From Dryocosmus kuriphilus (Eukaryota > Arthropoda > Insecta > Hymenoptera > Cynipidae), in contig CM076193.1 in assembly GCA_038277395.1 (NCBI GenBank), positions 171,470,711-171,534,710 of the forward strand: 64,000 nucleotides of DNA, written 5' to 3'. A program made the position numbers and the translations under genes. Each line of letters opens with the position of its first letter. The first letter of the stretch is position 1. Below the pieces are notes generated by a model that did not search any database, was not told the origin of the DNA, and worked only from the letters and a program-made list of their open reading frames with translations. Of this stretch, positions 44,690 to 56,570 are shown piece by piece.

Positions 44690-45005
44690 TTGTTCGAACG
44701 TTCGCCTGTTTACCGAATGGAGCCGAAATTCCTGGTGTTCCTCTTACGTGACCTTGTGGTACCTCTGACAGGCTTCCTTCTACCGCCATGCCACCTCCTC
44801 GTCACAGATCCATATCAACTCCTCTTTACAGGCCCTTGTCTCCTAATATCAAGATTTTTCATACTAGTGGCTTTGACTCTATTCGGCTTATTCCCAACAC
44901 GATTCGAAACCGGCTATTGGAGATTCGAAAATACATTTTCCCTGACAATGACAAATTCAGTTGAGAGTAGGAAAACCTAACTTCGTGCCCATATCTACCG
45001 AAGTA
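44690..45005 (+). pseudogene. RS-family fragment, right palindrome arm
   Basis: Mirror copy of 42902-43220, up to the mariner insertion; the remainder is at 46336-46410. It carries the same deletions as the left arm. The alternative frame starting ATGGAGCCGAAATTCCTGGT is open for about 90 codons. Confidence 0.75.
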
Positions 45006-46335
45006 CGAGGCACGTTCAGAAAGTAAGTGTACTGAATTTATGTAGGCTTCAAAAAAAATTTATTAAAACAAAAACATAGTTGGTTACACTTGTACATATG
45101 TAAGTTATGGTTCGACATAGTCACCATCCCTCTCGATGCAAGTGGTGAGCCGCGGGATCAATTTTTTGATGACTGCCTCGAAGTAGTCTCCCGCCAGCCC
45201 TATCACCCACTTCTCCACCTCCCTGTTCACATCCTCGTCCGCTGAAAACTTGTTTCCACTCATGTGCACCGTCAGGGAAGTGAAGGGATGGGAATCTGAA
45301 GGGGCCACGTCAGGGGAATACGGGGGTGGTTTAAAAAGTCCCATCCAAAAGAGACCAGGAGTTGCTTCGTGGCGTTGGCCGTGTGAGGCTTGGCACTCTC
45401 AAGCAGCAGGCAGACTCCCTTCGTCAGCATGCTCCTTCTTTTATTCTGAATCGCCCTTTTCAATTTTTTCAGCGTCTCACAGTATCTTGCCGCGTTGATG
45501 GTCTCCCCGTGCGGCAGATATTGAATCAAAATTATGCCTTTGTGGGCCCAAAACACGGATGCCATGATGTTTTTGGCTGAAATTGTGGTTTTGAATTTCT
45601 TGGCGGAGGGTGACAAGGTGTAGCGCCATTGTTGAGACTGCCTCTTAGTTTCAGGCGTGTAGTGGGCAACCCAAGTTTCGTCTCCAGTAACAATAGAGTA
45701 GAGAAAATCATCGCCTTCGCGTTCGTAGCGCTCCAAAAACTCTTTGGAGCTCTGCACTCGATTCAACTTGTGCTGTTCTGTCAGCTGTTTTGGGACCCAC
45801 CTCGCAGACAATTTCCAATATCCGAGAGTTTTTGTGATTGTTTCGTGTAACAGGGATCTGGATATTTGCGGAAACATCGCAGAAAGATCATCTAACGTCA
45901 ATCTGCGATCGACACGGACCGCAATCTCGATTTTTTCCACAAGTTCGTCAGTCACAATTGAAGGTCTTCCGCTCCTCTGATCGCCATGCACGGAAGTGCG
46001 GCCATTTTTAAATTCGCGACGCCACTTGCACACACTTGTACGATTCATAGTTCCATTACCGTAAACAGTTTTCACCTCATTATAAATCTCAACTGGAGCA
46101 TTTCCCTTCACAACGAGGTAGCGAATGACGGCGCGAATTTCGCACTTGGCGGAAATACGATCGACATTCTTCGCGAGAGATGCTACTGCGTCAAGAGTTT
46201 TCAATATACTAACCTCGGATTGGTCTTGTTTTGAAAGGGAGGGGTCAGGCCACGCGGCAGTGTTGCCAACATGTCGAAAAAGTATTCCATACAGCTGTAA
46301 GAGTACCAGTACGCTTACTTTCTGGACGTGCTTCA
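45006..46335 (-). mobile_element. mariner family 3, right palindrome arm
   Basis: Same length and ends as 41572-42901, inverted, with TA at 45004-45005 and 46336-46337. Confidence 0.93.
45105..46271 (-). pseudogene. mariner family 3 transposase, frameshift near the third Asp
   Basis: The frame is open from within the left terminal region through the whole helix-turn-helix and catalytic part to DFLNHP (45272-46336). One extra base then shifts the frame just before the YSPDVAPSDSHPF motif, which is read from the other frame at 45105-45344. The second Asp is missing, as in the left arm (LLLESAKPHTA). The intact N-terminus shows that the family's protein starts before NVDRISAKCEIRAVIRYL. Confidence 0.88.
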
Positions 46336-46929
46336 TAGAAAGAGTGTTAACAAAATCCGATGGTGATATCTTTGCAATGCAAAGTACTGGTAAAAATCTT
46401 TGTACAAATCCGAAATGATTCCATATCGATACCGTATATATTACGAACTTTTTACGAAATACATCGATTAGAATCCAAAAGCAGTACTAGAAACAACCTG
46501 ATATAGGGGAAGAAACTGATCCTAATGATGCTCAAACAAATCAGGAACTGCATGAAAAAGCTGCAGGAATTTTTTTTAAAGTGCTAACTAAAAGACGTCT
46601 AAATAAAACCGGAATCTGGGGGGCGCTGCTGTGCAGTCAATGAGAGAGGACGCATGCCATTTCGCTCGTATCAGTTTTCGTGAAGTTTTACAGATAATAG
46701 TGTCAAAACTTGACAAAAAAGTGGTGGATTGATGGAGTTGTTCCGGCCGAAAGAGTGATTGTGTTAAATGAGGTTTTTCTACGATTTTCAGTGGTTAAAA
46801 ACAATTTTTACCAGTTGACGGTTGGTTTTTCCTTGGGAACTTGATCTCGAGTGTCGCTACATCTGTGAATTTCAATTGAAATTACTGGATGTGATGGCAA
46901 CACAAATGTCGTCTGAGCAGTTTTCTGCC

Positions 46930-47468
46930 AACCTTGTGATTCTCCTGACAGGCGTCCTTCTACCTCCATGCCACCTCTTCGTAATAGGTCCAGGTCTCCT
47001 CCTCGTCAAAATCCGTATCTCCTCCTCTTACAGGCGCTTGTCTCCTGATATTAAGCTTCTTTATACTAATGACTTTAAATCTATTCGGCTAATTCCCAAC
47101 AGGAATCCAAACCGATTATTCGAAATTCGAAAATACGTTTTTCCTGACAATGAACAAATTCAGTTGCGAGTAGGAAAAAATAATTTCATGCCCATACCTA
47201 GCGAAGAATTAAGAGTATTAAAACATCCGATGGTGGCATCATTGCAATAATAGAAACAAATGCACATCTTCGTGGATTATTCAAACCTAAAACTGCGGGT
47301 GGAAGAAGGGCGAAAATAAACATGAGAACCGACAAGGTTGACGAAATGACCACACAAGAAGCTAGGGAAGCTGCATTGGGATGTCACTGTCCAATCAGTA
47401 CGAATTTTAATCTAGTGCGTTTAATCCTCGGAAAAACAATAATTCTCAACACTATTAATTCAATTTAA
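46930..47468 (+). pseudogene. RS-family gene 2 duplicate, 5'-truncated
   Basis: Inverted duplicate of 32914-33440, fused at about 46930 directly to LINE ORF1 sequence (SEQFSA then NLVILLTG). It shares the single-base deletion of RS gene 2 in the Arg/Ser/Pro segment. Additional frameshifts occur near 47225 and 47430. The AATAAA at 47541-47546 is conserved. Confidence 0.85.
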
Positions 47469-48144
47469 AAGAAATTGTAAACTAAAATATATTATTGTTT
47501 GTGGTCCGACGTCGGATCAAAATGTAACAAGTAACTGGCAAATAAATTAAAGGATGAATGTATTATGATTCCCAAGGCTTCAATCTTTCGTCAATACTTT
47601 AAATGATTTAATGATAATATAACCTTTCAGTAAATACGCTGTTAAAAGTGGTTGAGATCTTACCACACTATTGCTGTACTTTTGCCTAGTAAATTTACAT
47701 TCCATATCAATATTAAATTATAACACATGTGTAGCAAAATCTGTGGTAATAACTTTTAGAATTCAAATTTCATAATTTACGGATCAAGTAATTTTGATAA
47801 TTTAACTATAATTAACTAACTATTTAACCATGTTATTTTCTGTACTGATAGTTTCAACTGAAAGCATTTTTTGTATTACAATCATCAAATAAACGGAAGA
47901 AATACAAGACTAACCTAGAAGTGTTTTTACTTGAATGGAATTTTCACCTTTAGCTTGATTTCTCAGAATAAGTTTCACATAACTACAATTAATACTTCAA
48001 TTTCGATTGATATATTAGCTTACGTTTTGCAATCTGATCTTTTAGTTTTGAATTAGTTGTAAAGATTAAGCAAAATATGAAAAAATGTCCATTTACTGAT
48101 CTTTCAGATTACTAAACATTTATAGTAAATTATCTATATGTATA
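47469..48144. other. 3' flank of RS gene 2 duplicate, non-coding
   Basis: Inverted match to 32228-32880, ending at the TA of mariner family 2. No gene. Confidence 0.7.
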
Positions 48145-48807
48145 AGAGATCTGTCCGAAAAGTATCCGGAATACCTTTGAATCTCCGCGCCGAAGTTCGA
48201 GCGTCCTCTACCGGGTACCATTGTAAACTGCAACTCTTCAGGAACTCCCTCTATGCCGCAATTTTTATCGAGAAGCCTTAGTTCGCACACAGCGTGCATT
48301 TGTTTACGAAGTATTTTTGGCGTTCGGAGGATTTCTTTGTTGCTAAAAATGACTGAAAGAGTTGGGCAGCGCATTTGCATCAAGTTTTACTTCATACTTG
48401 AAGAGACTTGTGCGGAAACGGTTGAAATGATTCAAAAGGCCTCTGGAGATGACTGTATGGGTAAAAGACAGACATATGAGTGATACAAACTGTTTAAAGT
48501 TGGCCGCCAATCCGTTGACAGTGATTCGCGCTGCGGCCGTCCTTCAAGTACAACAAAACTAGAAAATATCGAGCGTGTGCGACTTGCGATTAAAGAAGAT
48601 CGCCAGTTCACTGTGCGTGAACTAGAATATGATCTTAGAATTCCGAAAGCTAATGTTCGCGAAATTTTAACAGACAAGCTGGGAATGACTCGTGTGTGTG
48701 CAAAATTCATTCCAAAATTGCTCATAGAAGAGCAGAAAAAGCTTCGCTTTGAAGTCGCTCAGAGCAACCTAGAAATGGTTTCTGATGATGAAAATGTACT
48801 CAAAAAG

Positions 48808-48812
<5 letters not shown>

Positions 48813-48841
<29 letters not shown>
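48813..48841. repeat. (ATT)n microsatellite, LINE tail
   Basis: About nine ATT units at the 3' end of the minus-strand LINE, next to the target duplication. Confidence 0.9.
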
Positions 48842-48842
<1 letters not shown>

Positions 48843-51820
48843 GTAGCTTTGCGAACTCGGAAGTTCATTGCCTCAGCTACCCAGAACCGCCACGCATCTC
48901 TATCCTGTGCTTCTTCCAACCAGTTTAAATAACCATGTCCTAGCTCTTTTAGATCATCCCTTACGTTTTTCTCCCATCTGTTTCTCGGTCTGCCTAGAGG
49001 TCTCTTACTAATCGGTTTCCCTCTCAAAACTTGCGCCACTGTTCTTTCGTTGCCCATTCTTGCAGCATGTCCCGCCCAGCTTAATTTCCGCGCTTTCATT
49101 ACTCTATTAATGTTTACTGACCCGTAGAGTGCATGCAGCTCATCATTATGCAGTTTTATCCATTCACCAGTCTCTTTGTCCCTTTTGGGGCCATAGATTT
49201 TTCGAAATACTTTATTTTCGAATACTCTAAACCTGTTCTCCTCTCCTTTCGTCAGCGCCCACGTTTCGCACCCGTACATGACGATCGGCATTATTATCGT
49301 TTTGTAAATTCTTACTTTGATGTTTCTAGATAGCGATCGCGATTTTAGTAATGTATTTGCTGCATAGTAGCACCGATTGCCAGCGTGCAGCCGCCTGTTG
49401 ATTTCCGCTTTAATGTTATTGTCGCTAGTTATAATAGTCCCGAGGTATTTAAACTCATTAACTCTTTCAAATTTCATATTTCCGGCCATTAGATCCCCCT
49501 CTTTATTGCTTTGTCCTGATCTGTCGACGATCAAATATTTTGTCTTCGATTCGCTAACTTCTAAACCTATTTCCTTGGCTTTTGTGATCAAGATTTCCGC
49601 ATTTTTAGCTACCGTTTCTCTATCATACCCGAGTAAAGTCGAGATCATCTGCATATCCCAGAATTTGTATTATCCCATTGAGGGTAGCACCGGACGGATT
49701 CGTTTGTACTTCTCTGACCACGTATTCTAAAACTAAGTTGAAAAGGATGCACGAAAGCGCATTGCCCTGTTTCAGGCCATCGCGGATCAAAAACTCTTCA
49801 GATAAACTTCCGTTTACGCGTATCCTACCCCTACTGCCGCTTAAGCAAACTTCAATAAGTCTAACCAATTTCCTTGGTACGCCCAAGAACTCCAGAATCC
49901 AGTACATTCGTGCGCGTATAATAGAGTCGTAAGCTTTTTTGAAGTCGATAAAAAGCTGATGTATTGCTTCATTAAATTCCCATTTCTTTTCTAACAGTTG
50001 TCTAATTGTAAACATTTGATCGCTTGTAGAACGGTTTTAGCGGAATCCACACTGGTAATCCCCAATGATTTCCTCAGCAAAAGGCGTTAGTCTACTTAAG
50101 ATTACATTGGTCAGGATCTTATAGCACGAAGGCACAAGTGAAATTCCCCGATAATTGTTACAGTTCGTTTTATCGCCTTTTTTAAAATGGGTATAATGAT
50201 AGAGGTATTCCACTCCTCCAGTATGCGTTCTTTTTTCTAGATTGCGCGTATTAATCTACAAATTTGGCTTGTGAGGCGAGGGCCCCCATTTTTTATCAGT
50301 TCTGACGGTAGGTCGTCAATGCCCGCGGCTTTGTTATTTTTTAACTGCTTTATGGCCATCTCTATTTCTTTATCAGTAGGCTCATCAATTAGTAGATCAG
50401 CAGTGTGGATTTCACCGAGATTAACTTCAACGGGGGCTTCGCGTACGTTCAATAGCTTATCAAAATAGTTTTTCCATAAATTTAGTCTTTCTGTTGAATT
50501 AGCTACTAGATTGCCATTTTCGTCCCTCATTACTTCCGTTCTACTTTGAAAGCCTTTCCTTATAAAATTGATTCCCCTGTACATCTCACGTAGGTTATTC
50601 TGCATATTATGCGTCTCTATTGCTAGTATTTTATTCTTCTCCCGCTCCCTTTTCTTGGATCTGTAAAACCTATTTGTACTTTTACTAATCTCGAGATACT
50701 TCTTATGTGTTTGATCGCACTTATTTTGTAAACTAATTTCTTTGGCCTTTGTTCGTTTTTCAAACCATAGTTTGCACTCTTCGTCGAAACACGGTTTGCT
50801 TTTGTTTACTTTCTTTAAACCTATAGTACTTTTCGCGGCCGTCTTTATCGCCTCTTTCATATTGCCCCACAGGGTTTCCGGATCCTCCTCACAATTATCG
50901 CTATCTTCTCCCTGTTTTTGAAGAGCGTCGAAACTATTAGAAATCTTTACTTGATAATTCAATATTTCTGTTGGCATTTTAAACTTATCTATATCGAAAC
51001 ATACTGCTGGCGCTGGAGGGCTAGTTTTCTTATTCAACGCCAGTCTAGGTCTTAGTTTCACTATCACGAGAAAGTGGTCTGAATTTAAATCTGCCCCCCT
51101 GTACGATCTTACATCGAGAATGTTTGTATGACGTCTTCTGTCAATTAAAAGGTGATCAATCTGATTCTGTGTGATACCATCCGGTGATGTCCAGGTGGCC
51201 TTATGTATATTTTTATGCTTGAAATATGTGCTTTTAACAACGAGGTTCTTTGAAGCAGCAAAGTTTATTACTCTAGTCCCATTATCATTACTGACGTCAT
51301 GCAAGCTTTCTGACCCCATTGTAGGCCTATACATCGGTTCTTTTCCAATTTTCGCGTTGAAGTCTCCCAATACTATTTTTGCGCCAAACTTCGAGAACTT
51401 GTCAAAAACTTGTTCGATTGTTTCGTAAAAAAGATCTTTAGTATCTTCGTCTTTGTCCTCGGTAGGGCAGTGCACGTTAATTAGCTCCTGTTTGCAGAAA
51501 TTACCCTTTAGTACAATATATGATAACCGGTCGTTAATGAATTGCATATCGATAACCGCTTGCGAAATTCGTTTATTAATATGAAACCCAGTCCCCAATT
51601 TGCGCCCTTTAGCTCCCCCATAGTGAAAAGTGTAGCTATCCTTGGAGATTGATGCATACTCACCAGGCCAGCAGGTTTCTTGAAGTACTATTATATCAAT
51701 ATCGTATCTCTTTGCTATCTCTATGAGTTTGCTAAATCCGCCAGTATTTAGAATACGTGCGTTTAGAGTTCCCGCCTTAAGATATTTTATTGTAGTTGTT
51801 CGTTTTTGGAAGTTAGGCAT
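48839..51820 (-). pseudogene. RTE-like endonuclease-reverse transcriptase
   Basis: The endonuclease frame is open at 50237-51820: LKAGTLNARILN, DIIVLQETCWPGEY, KIVLGDFNAKIGKEP, QIDHLLIDRRR and LNSDHFLVIVKLRPR. The RT region then shows KNNKAAGIDDLPSELIK, a stop near 50237, NNYRGISLVP in another frame, GFR followed by TAG near 50039, QLFIDFKKAYDSI (motif A), GLKQGNALSCILFN (motif B) and ILGYADDLD (motif C, near 49640). Another shift follows. The C-terminal part (48839-49654) has MYGCETWALTKGEENRFRV and RPLGRPRNRWEKNV, common in RTE-type elements. At least four lesions, so inactive. The clade call is from memory of motifs. Confidence 0.85.
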
Positions 51821-52434
51821 GATAGTTTTAAGTAAGTCCGCACGTTAGGGATCCTGTTCCGAACGCAGGTGAGTCCGCCGTCCCAGGAGTGATAACCCCC
51901 ATACCTCCCTAGTTCTAAGTATGGGAGCTTTCCGACTTTGACAAGGACCGTGTCAACTTGTCGTCAGACACATTACGGCTTCATCCTCGTAACCTACCGT
52001 CCCCCTGCAAGGCAGTGCGCCACACTGGCATCAATACCACGTTGACCCTACAGGCGAATCATTCCACACATCCCTTGCGGGCAGTGTCATCGCTGTGGTG
52101 TCCAATGGGGCAGCAGGATTTTCCCCTTATAAGATTTTTTTAGTTTTGGTTCGGGTAGTGTTTCTAGGTGGATACACTCTGAGCCTCGGCCTGGTAGAAC
52201 CCACCTATTGCGTATGGACGCGAAAGGGTGAATCCCCCCAAACCATGGCCATCGTGTACCTATTTTTTACCAATGTGGGTTCACCGTACCCACGACTGAT
52301 TCCTATCGGCTGTCCGAGACTGCTTATTCTTGTATTCACAGTTAACCTCGGAAGCTGTTCAACCTCAGGGGCCGTTCCTCTATCCGCAACCTGAGGACGC
52401 GCTGCGTAGTGGTGATAGGGACACACAAAGCAGA
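51821..52434 (-). other. 5' leader of the RTE-like LINE
   Basis: About 610 bp between the first ATG and the target duplication, with no long frame of its own. It is richer in G+C than the surroundings and includes CCGTCCCCCTGCAAGGCAGT. LINE leaders can carry promoters or ribozymes; I could not demonstrate either. Confidence 0.6.
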
Positions 52435-53070
52435 CTCAAAAAGATTATTACTGGTGATAAATCGTGGGTTTATGGGTATGATCCCGAAACAAATCAACAG
52501 TCTTCACAGTGGAAGCTTCCATCCGAGCCACGACCGAAAAAGCACGGCAAAATCAGGGCAATGTCAAGTCAATGTTAATTGTTTTTTTCGATCATGAAGG
52601 TGTTGTGCACCACGAAAACGCTCCTACAGGTTGGAGGATCAGTAAAGGATTTTATCGTGAAGTTCAGAAAAGATGACGTGACGCAATTAGAAGAAAACGG
52701 CCTCAGTTTTGGTCAACCGGTGACTGACTTCTTCATCACGATACTGCGCCAGCATATTCATCGAACCTTCTCCAGCAATATTTGACAAAGCACGAAGTCG
52801 TACAGCTTCGCCAGCCTCCATACAGTCCTAGCATAACTCCTTTTAACATTTGGCTGTTTCCAAAATTGAAAACTCCCCTCAAGGGATACAGTTTTTATCG
52901 CATAGGAATGATTCAGGTAAATGCGACGAGTAGACAAACGGCTATTTCGAAAACACCACTGAGCGCGTCGTTCAACCAAATAGGGACTACTTTGAAGGAT
53001 GTCACTCGCCGGATGACGGACAATAACACCAGAGTGGAGGTATGAACGTATTCCGGATACTTTTCCGACA

Positions 53071-53485
53071 ATTTGATTTTTTATATTTTATTTTTAAGTT
53101 TTTTAAAATTTGTTAACATTTTTAAAAAAATTTTATTCAATTTAATACGGCAGGGAGCAATCGATACTTAGGTACGGTGTATGTCTCGATTAAAAACAAT
53201 TTAAACCGATTGAACTATATACTGCGTTATGCATTTTAAATCGGGTCCCTTTGATTATTTCTAGAAGGGATAAAGTGTGGAGCAGGCGCAAAATCTCGTT
53301 TTTCGAGCGGCCTGAGTAGAATGTATTTTCTAGTCCCTAGAGAATTAAAACTAACGTCAGCGAAAGAATATGGGTTGTATTTAGGTCAAGTTTGAAAATA
53401 TCACGTCGGTAGCAAACTACGTTTCTATGAGGTCATTGCCTCTAACAAAGATAGTACAGCAGGTTCAACGATAGCAAATTGCATA
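53071..53485 (-). other. RS-unit spacer (unit C), inverted
   Basis: After about 90 bp of AT-rich sequence this is the inverted homologue of 19017-19300 (shared ATCAATTGCTCC-type and TTAGAGGCAATGACC-type stretches). It ends next to the mariner that sits in the otherwise empty LTR-like target site. Confidence 0.65.
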
Positions 53486-54415
53486 CGAGGGCCTACCCAA
53501 AAGAAACCGAACTACTTTTGTACAAAGTTATTATTTTGATTTTTCTACAAAAAACATTTAATCTCCTTCAAAGTACTCTCCATTGGAGACAATACACTTA
53601 TCTAATCTTTTATTCCATTGTTCGAAACACTTTTTAAAATTCCTCTTTTGTGATGCTTGACAGCGCCTCCGTCGTTTTTCCCTTCACTTCAGCTACGTCC
53701 GCAAAACGCTTTCCTTTCATGTCCCTTTTCATTCAGGAGAATAAAAAAAAGTCACAGGGGGCTAAATCGGGTGAATAGAGTGGGTGAGGAACAGTGGCCA
53801 TGCTATTTTTGGTCAAAAATCGGCGCACAGAAAGAGCTGTGTGTGAGCAGTCGAGGAACAAATTTTGCAGCCACCCTTCTCATCCCCAAATCTTCACTTA
53901 GAATTCTCTGTACTGAACTCCAACTCACGCCAGATTTCTCCACAACTTCTTCGATGGTCCTTCGTCGATCTTCCAGGATGATTTCATGAATTTTTTCAAC
54001 ATTTTCGTCGGTTCGGGCCGTCGAAGGACGTCCAGAGCGAGGTTGATCGTCAATTGACATTTCCCCACTTTTAAAACGAGAAAACCACTCGAAGACTTGA
54101 GTTTTTCCCATAGCATCATCCTTGTAGGCCGTTTTTAAACATTTGAAGAGTTTCTGTGCCCGTTTTCCCGAGCAGGAAGCAAAACCTCACGTTGGCACGC
54201 TGATCACGAAAATCAACCATCACAAAAAACGACGAGCGCGCAAAGCAACAGTCACAAAAAAAATTACACACACCAAATGCAACCTTACACAGTGATAGCA
54301 GTTGGCATACTAACTGGTGAAAAGTGCCTCTACACGCACCTACCGGCAAAAACCCGGTACTACAACAACTCCGCTCCCCACAACATCAGTTCGGTTTCTT
54401 TTGGGTAGGCCCTCG
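53486..54415 (-). mobile_element. mariner family 1, second internally deleted copy
   Basis: 930 bp with CGAGGGCCTACCCAAAAGAA ends and TA at 53484-53485 and 54416-54417. It retains a different part of the transposase than 13491-14430. Confidence 0.95.
53560..54220 (-). pseudogene. mariner family 1 transposase, first two catalytic Asp deleted
   Basis: The start at the minus-strand ATG 54218-54220 gives MVDFRDQRANVRFCFLLGK. A frame change near 54116 leads into MGKTQVFEWFSRFKSGEMSI, then RSGRPSTARTDENVEKIHEI and LGMRRVAAKFVPRLL (second helix-turn-helix and linker). These are followed directly by CAPIFDQK and the YSPDLAPCDF region in another frame. The segment missing here (first and second Asp) overlaps, but is not the same as, that missing from the 13.5-kb copy, which lost the second helix-turn-helix and first Asp. 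Confidence 0.9.
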
Positions 54416-54417
54416 TA

Positions 54418-54900
54418 CTGTCGCCATCGCACGTCATTCGTTGGACCTTCTATCCACACGCATTAATCCAAACATTCTTTAGTATTTCTTAACACCAACG
54501 TTTCGAAAAACGAGATTGTGGGCCCGCTTTAAAGGCATAAAAGAGCCGAAACCATAGGGTAATCAAGAAAAGTATCAAGCATAACTCGGGCGAGATCTTT
54601 CGAATCTACAATTCTTCACTATTGACTGGAAATATAGAAACAGCAATGCGATTACGAATTTCTCTCTGAAACTTTCGCCAGTGTTATAAACTTAGGTTCA
54701 TATTTCTACAACATTCGAGATTCTTAATAACGTTAACCGAGTGATTCATAGCCCTTGTAGAATTTAACAGAGTGAATAAGTTGTGCGTAAATAAACAAAA
54801 ATTAATTTTATACATAATATATAAAAGATTACATAACCGGATTAATTTCGCACTTAAAAGAATCAGTTACAGTCATATCGTTCAGAGTTCTACTGTTTAA
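54418..54900 (-). other. RS-unit spacer (unit C) and 5' flank
   Basis: Inverted homologue of 24370-24720 (shared TTTCGAAAAACGAGATTGTG and TAGGTTCATA). It holds the other side of the empty LTR-like target site. No gene. Confidence 0.65.
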
Positions 54901-55150
54901 CCAATGGAGCCGAAATTCCTGGTATTCCTCGTGGCCAACCTTGTGATTCTCCTGAATGGTTTCCTTCTCCCACCACGTTACCTCTTAATTCCAGTTCGAG
55001 GTCTCCTCCTCGTCACAGATCCATATCTCCTCCTCTTTAGAGGCCCTTGTATCCTACTGTCAAAGCTTTTCGTACTAAGGACTTCGCACTTATTCGGCTT
55101 ATTCCTAACACGAATCCACACCGGCACCAGGAAAGCACGCTGATCAAATA
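54901..55150 (+). pseudogene. RS-family 5' fragment (unit C)
   Basis: Leader-distal and Arg/Ser/Pro part of an RS gene in plus sense (NGAEIPGIPRGQPCDSPEWF, then SSSRSPPRHRSISPPL), broken by a frameshift near 55030. The C-terminal domain is missing. The overlapping frame from ATGGAGCCGAAATTCCTGGT is open for 79 codons. Confidence 0.75.
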
Positions 55151-55479
55151 GCTCTATTAGATACATCTTTTGATTATAACCACGGTGAAAAATTGTGGCT
55201 AACTTATATAGATCCGACAATCTATTCCTATTGTGAGACAATAATTGCTGCGCTCTTGGTGGAATTGGATTACCGCACATGTTCTCGAATCCATTTTCCC
55301 GAATGACTATTCGCTGAATGTCGTTTTCTCCGAATGTATTTTTCCCCGAATGCCCAAAACACCGAAACCGTTCTACTGACTGACTATGTTCCCGAATTAT
55401 AAAATATTAATTAAACTTTATTAGAATAGTACTTAGCACTAAATTTTTACAGAAAGGCAGTTTACAATGAATTTTGAAT
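55151..55479 (-). other. MULE 3' flank
   Basis: Contains AATAAAGTTTAATTAATATT (minus sense, near 55425) and several CCCGAATG-type repeats between 55290 and 55400, matching 16169-16439. The junction with RS-unit DNA is the same as in unit A. Confidence 0.65.
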
Positions 55480-56219
55480 TTACAATGTAATATTGTTAGC
55501 TATAGCTAACAAAAAATCAAGCGTGTTGTAGTCAGCCTTATAATATTCATATTGTGACGTGATGATGACTAGCCGGAAACGATTGTGCCACCCCTCACTT
55601 ACGTTGTTGGTCTTGTGAGTGCCCTCAAGTACCGCCTTTAAGCTTGTGTTGATTCCATATGTGGACCGGGTAACGGGGTTGGACGGCTCTCTTTCTTCCT
55701 CTAGCTGCTCTCCCAATAACGTACGCATCTCCGAAGGAATCCACGACGAGAAGCAGTTCTTCAGGCACTTTGTCTGCCAGTAAACGAAAGACGCTCGGAA
55801 CCTCAGGTACAGGGTATAAGCGAGAGCCAAAGTCATGTGTACAAAAGTTCAAAGGTCTCGGTTGAGGGAATCATTGTAAGCTTGTTGCAAGCTCTGCTCT
55901 TGTATTCTACAGTACAGTGACTGTCCAAGATGAAAAAAGCAGCAAGTAATATTAGCGTCGGGGTATATGTCTTTGGAGGCGTTTATTATTGCTAACTCAA
56001 AATCTGTAATAATTCTTTGCGGTGTTGAATCACCGATCCTGTCGTGGACCGCACGAAGCACAGCAGTATATTGCTTAGCCTCCTTGGAAGAAAGAAGAGC
56101 ATAGGCAAGCGGCAGAGCAACCTCTTCAGCATCTACGCCTGCAACTCTTGTCCGTTTGCTACCAATCCCGAGAATAGAAAACACTTGCGTGAAGATCGTT
56201 GGAGAGAACAACAAAAAAA
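55480..56219 (-). pseudogene. MULE transposase, C-terminal exon, copy 2
   Basis: Minus strand, two frames. The first (to 55849) has FSPTIFTQVFSILGIGSKRT, AEEVALPLAYALLSSKEAKQ, ITDFELAIINASKDIY with the catalytic Asp retained, then NITCCFFHLGQSLY. A frameshift near 55850 leads to RASFVYWQTK (frame-shifted) and later THKTNNVSEGWHNRFRLV and YYKADYNTLDFLLAIANN. The upstream FLYWCH half and first Asp are absent. The conserved region again begins right after a T-rich ...TTTTAAG, so both copies start at the same point. That supports a spliced exon boundary or a shared truncation. Confidence 0.82.
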
Positions 56220-56279
56220 CTTAAAATATGCACAATAAGTACAAAAGAACAAACAACGACTTTTCACTTTACGCACAAC

Positions 56280-56570
56280 ATTTCTATCAATCGATCGTAT
56301 TCAAAATCATTCAAATCAATTCGAACTCCCAATTTAAAAAGTTTTCATTTCTCTCAGAACTCTACCTTTATTTGATCGCATTCGAAAGCATTCGAAAGCG
56401 AGGTCTCGTATTAAGAAACGCTGCGTGCAAAATTTTTCATATTTCGGAGTCAAACGCATTCAAGAATTTAATTTTATACACGAAATATCGCTTTTGACAG
56501 TTTTGGACTAAACTACAATTCGAAACTTACGCATAGCAGAATTCAAGGGTTCCCTTACTTTTTATTTAAA
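56280..56570. repeat. Degenerate tandem repeat, about 78-bp unit, array 4 (inverted)
   Basis: Three to four diverged units in minus sense (TTTGATCGCATTCGAAAGCA, CGTATTAAGAAACGC). Adjacent to the MULE, as in unit A. Confidence 0.75.

Larger units (their letters stand above)
40993..46928. repeat. Core of a large inverted duplication (palindrome), centre near 44.1 kb
   Basis: 40993-43500 and 44404-46928 are inverted copies with very few differences. Each holds the LINE 5' end, RS-unit spacer, a mariner family 3 element in an RS fragment and a further spacer. The middle (43500-44400) has an extra tandem copy of a segment of about 300 bp and AT-rich sequence. The similarity resumes at 46930-53070 against 30958-33440, implying a larger original duplication. 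Confidence 0.9.
48816..52434 (-). mobile_element. RTE-like LINE inserted in mariner family 2
   Basis: Flanked by the 17-bp duplication ACTCAAAAAGATTATTA and ending in an (AAT)n tail. It contains endonuclease and RT in one former ORF and a 5' leader of about 600 bp. The other arm's mariner (30958-32227) is uninterrupted, giving the empty site. Confidence 0.92.
48145..53070 (+). mobile_element. mariner family 2 duplicate, split by an RTE-like LINE
   Basis: The left part (48145-48815) starts AGAGATCTGTCCGAAAAGTA after TA. The right part (52435-53070) ends TTCCGGATACTTTTCCGACA, so the last part of the right terminal repeat is degraded. ACTCAAAAAGATTATTA flanks the LINE on both sides (from 48798 and 52435). 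The transposase pieces are MTERVGQRICIKF to NVLKKI (48350-48810, one TGA near 48481) and ITGDKSWVYGYDPETNQQS onward (52440-53045, several frameshifts). PPYSPSITPFNIWLFPKLK stands at the third-Asp position, where the Asp is replaced. Confidence 0.9.
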
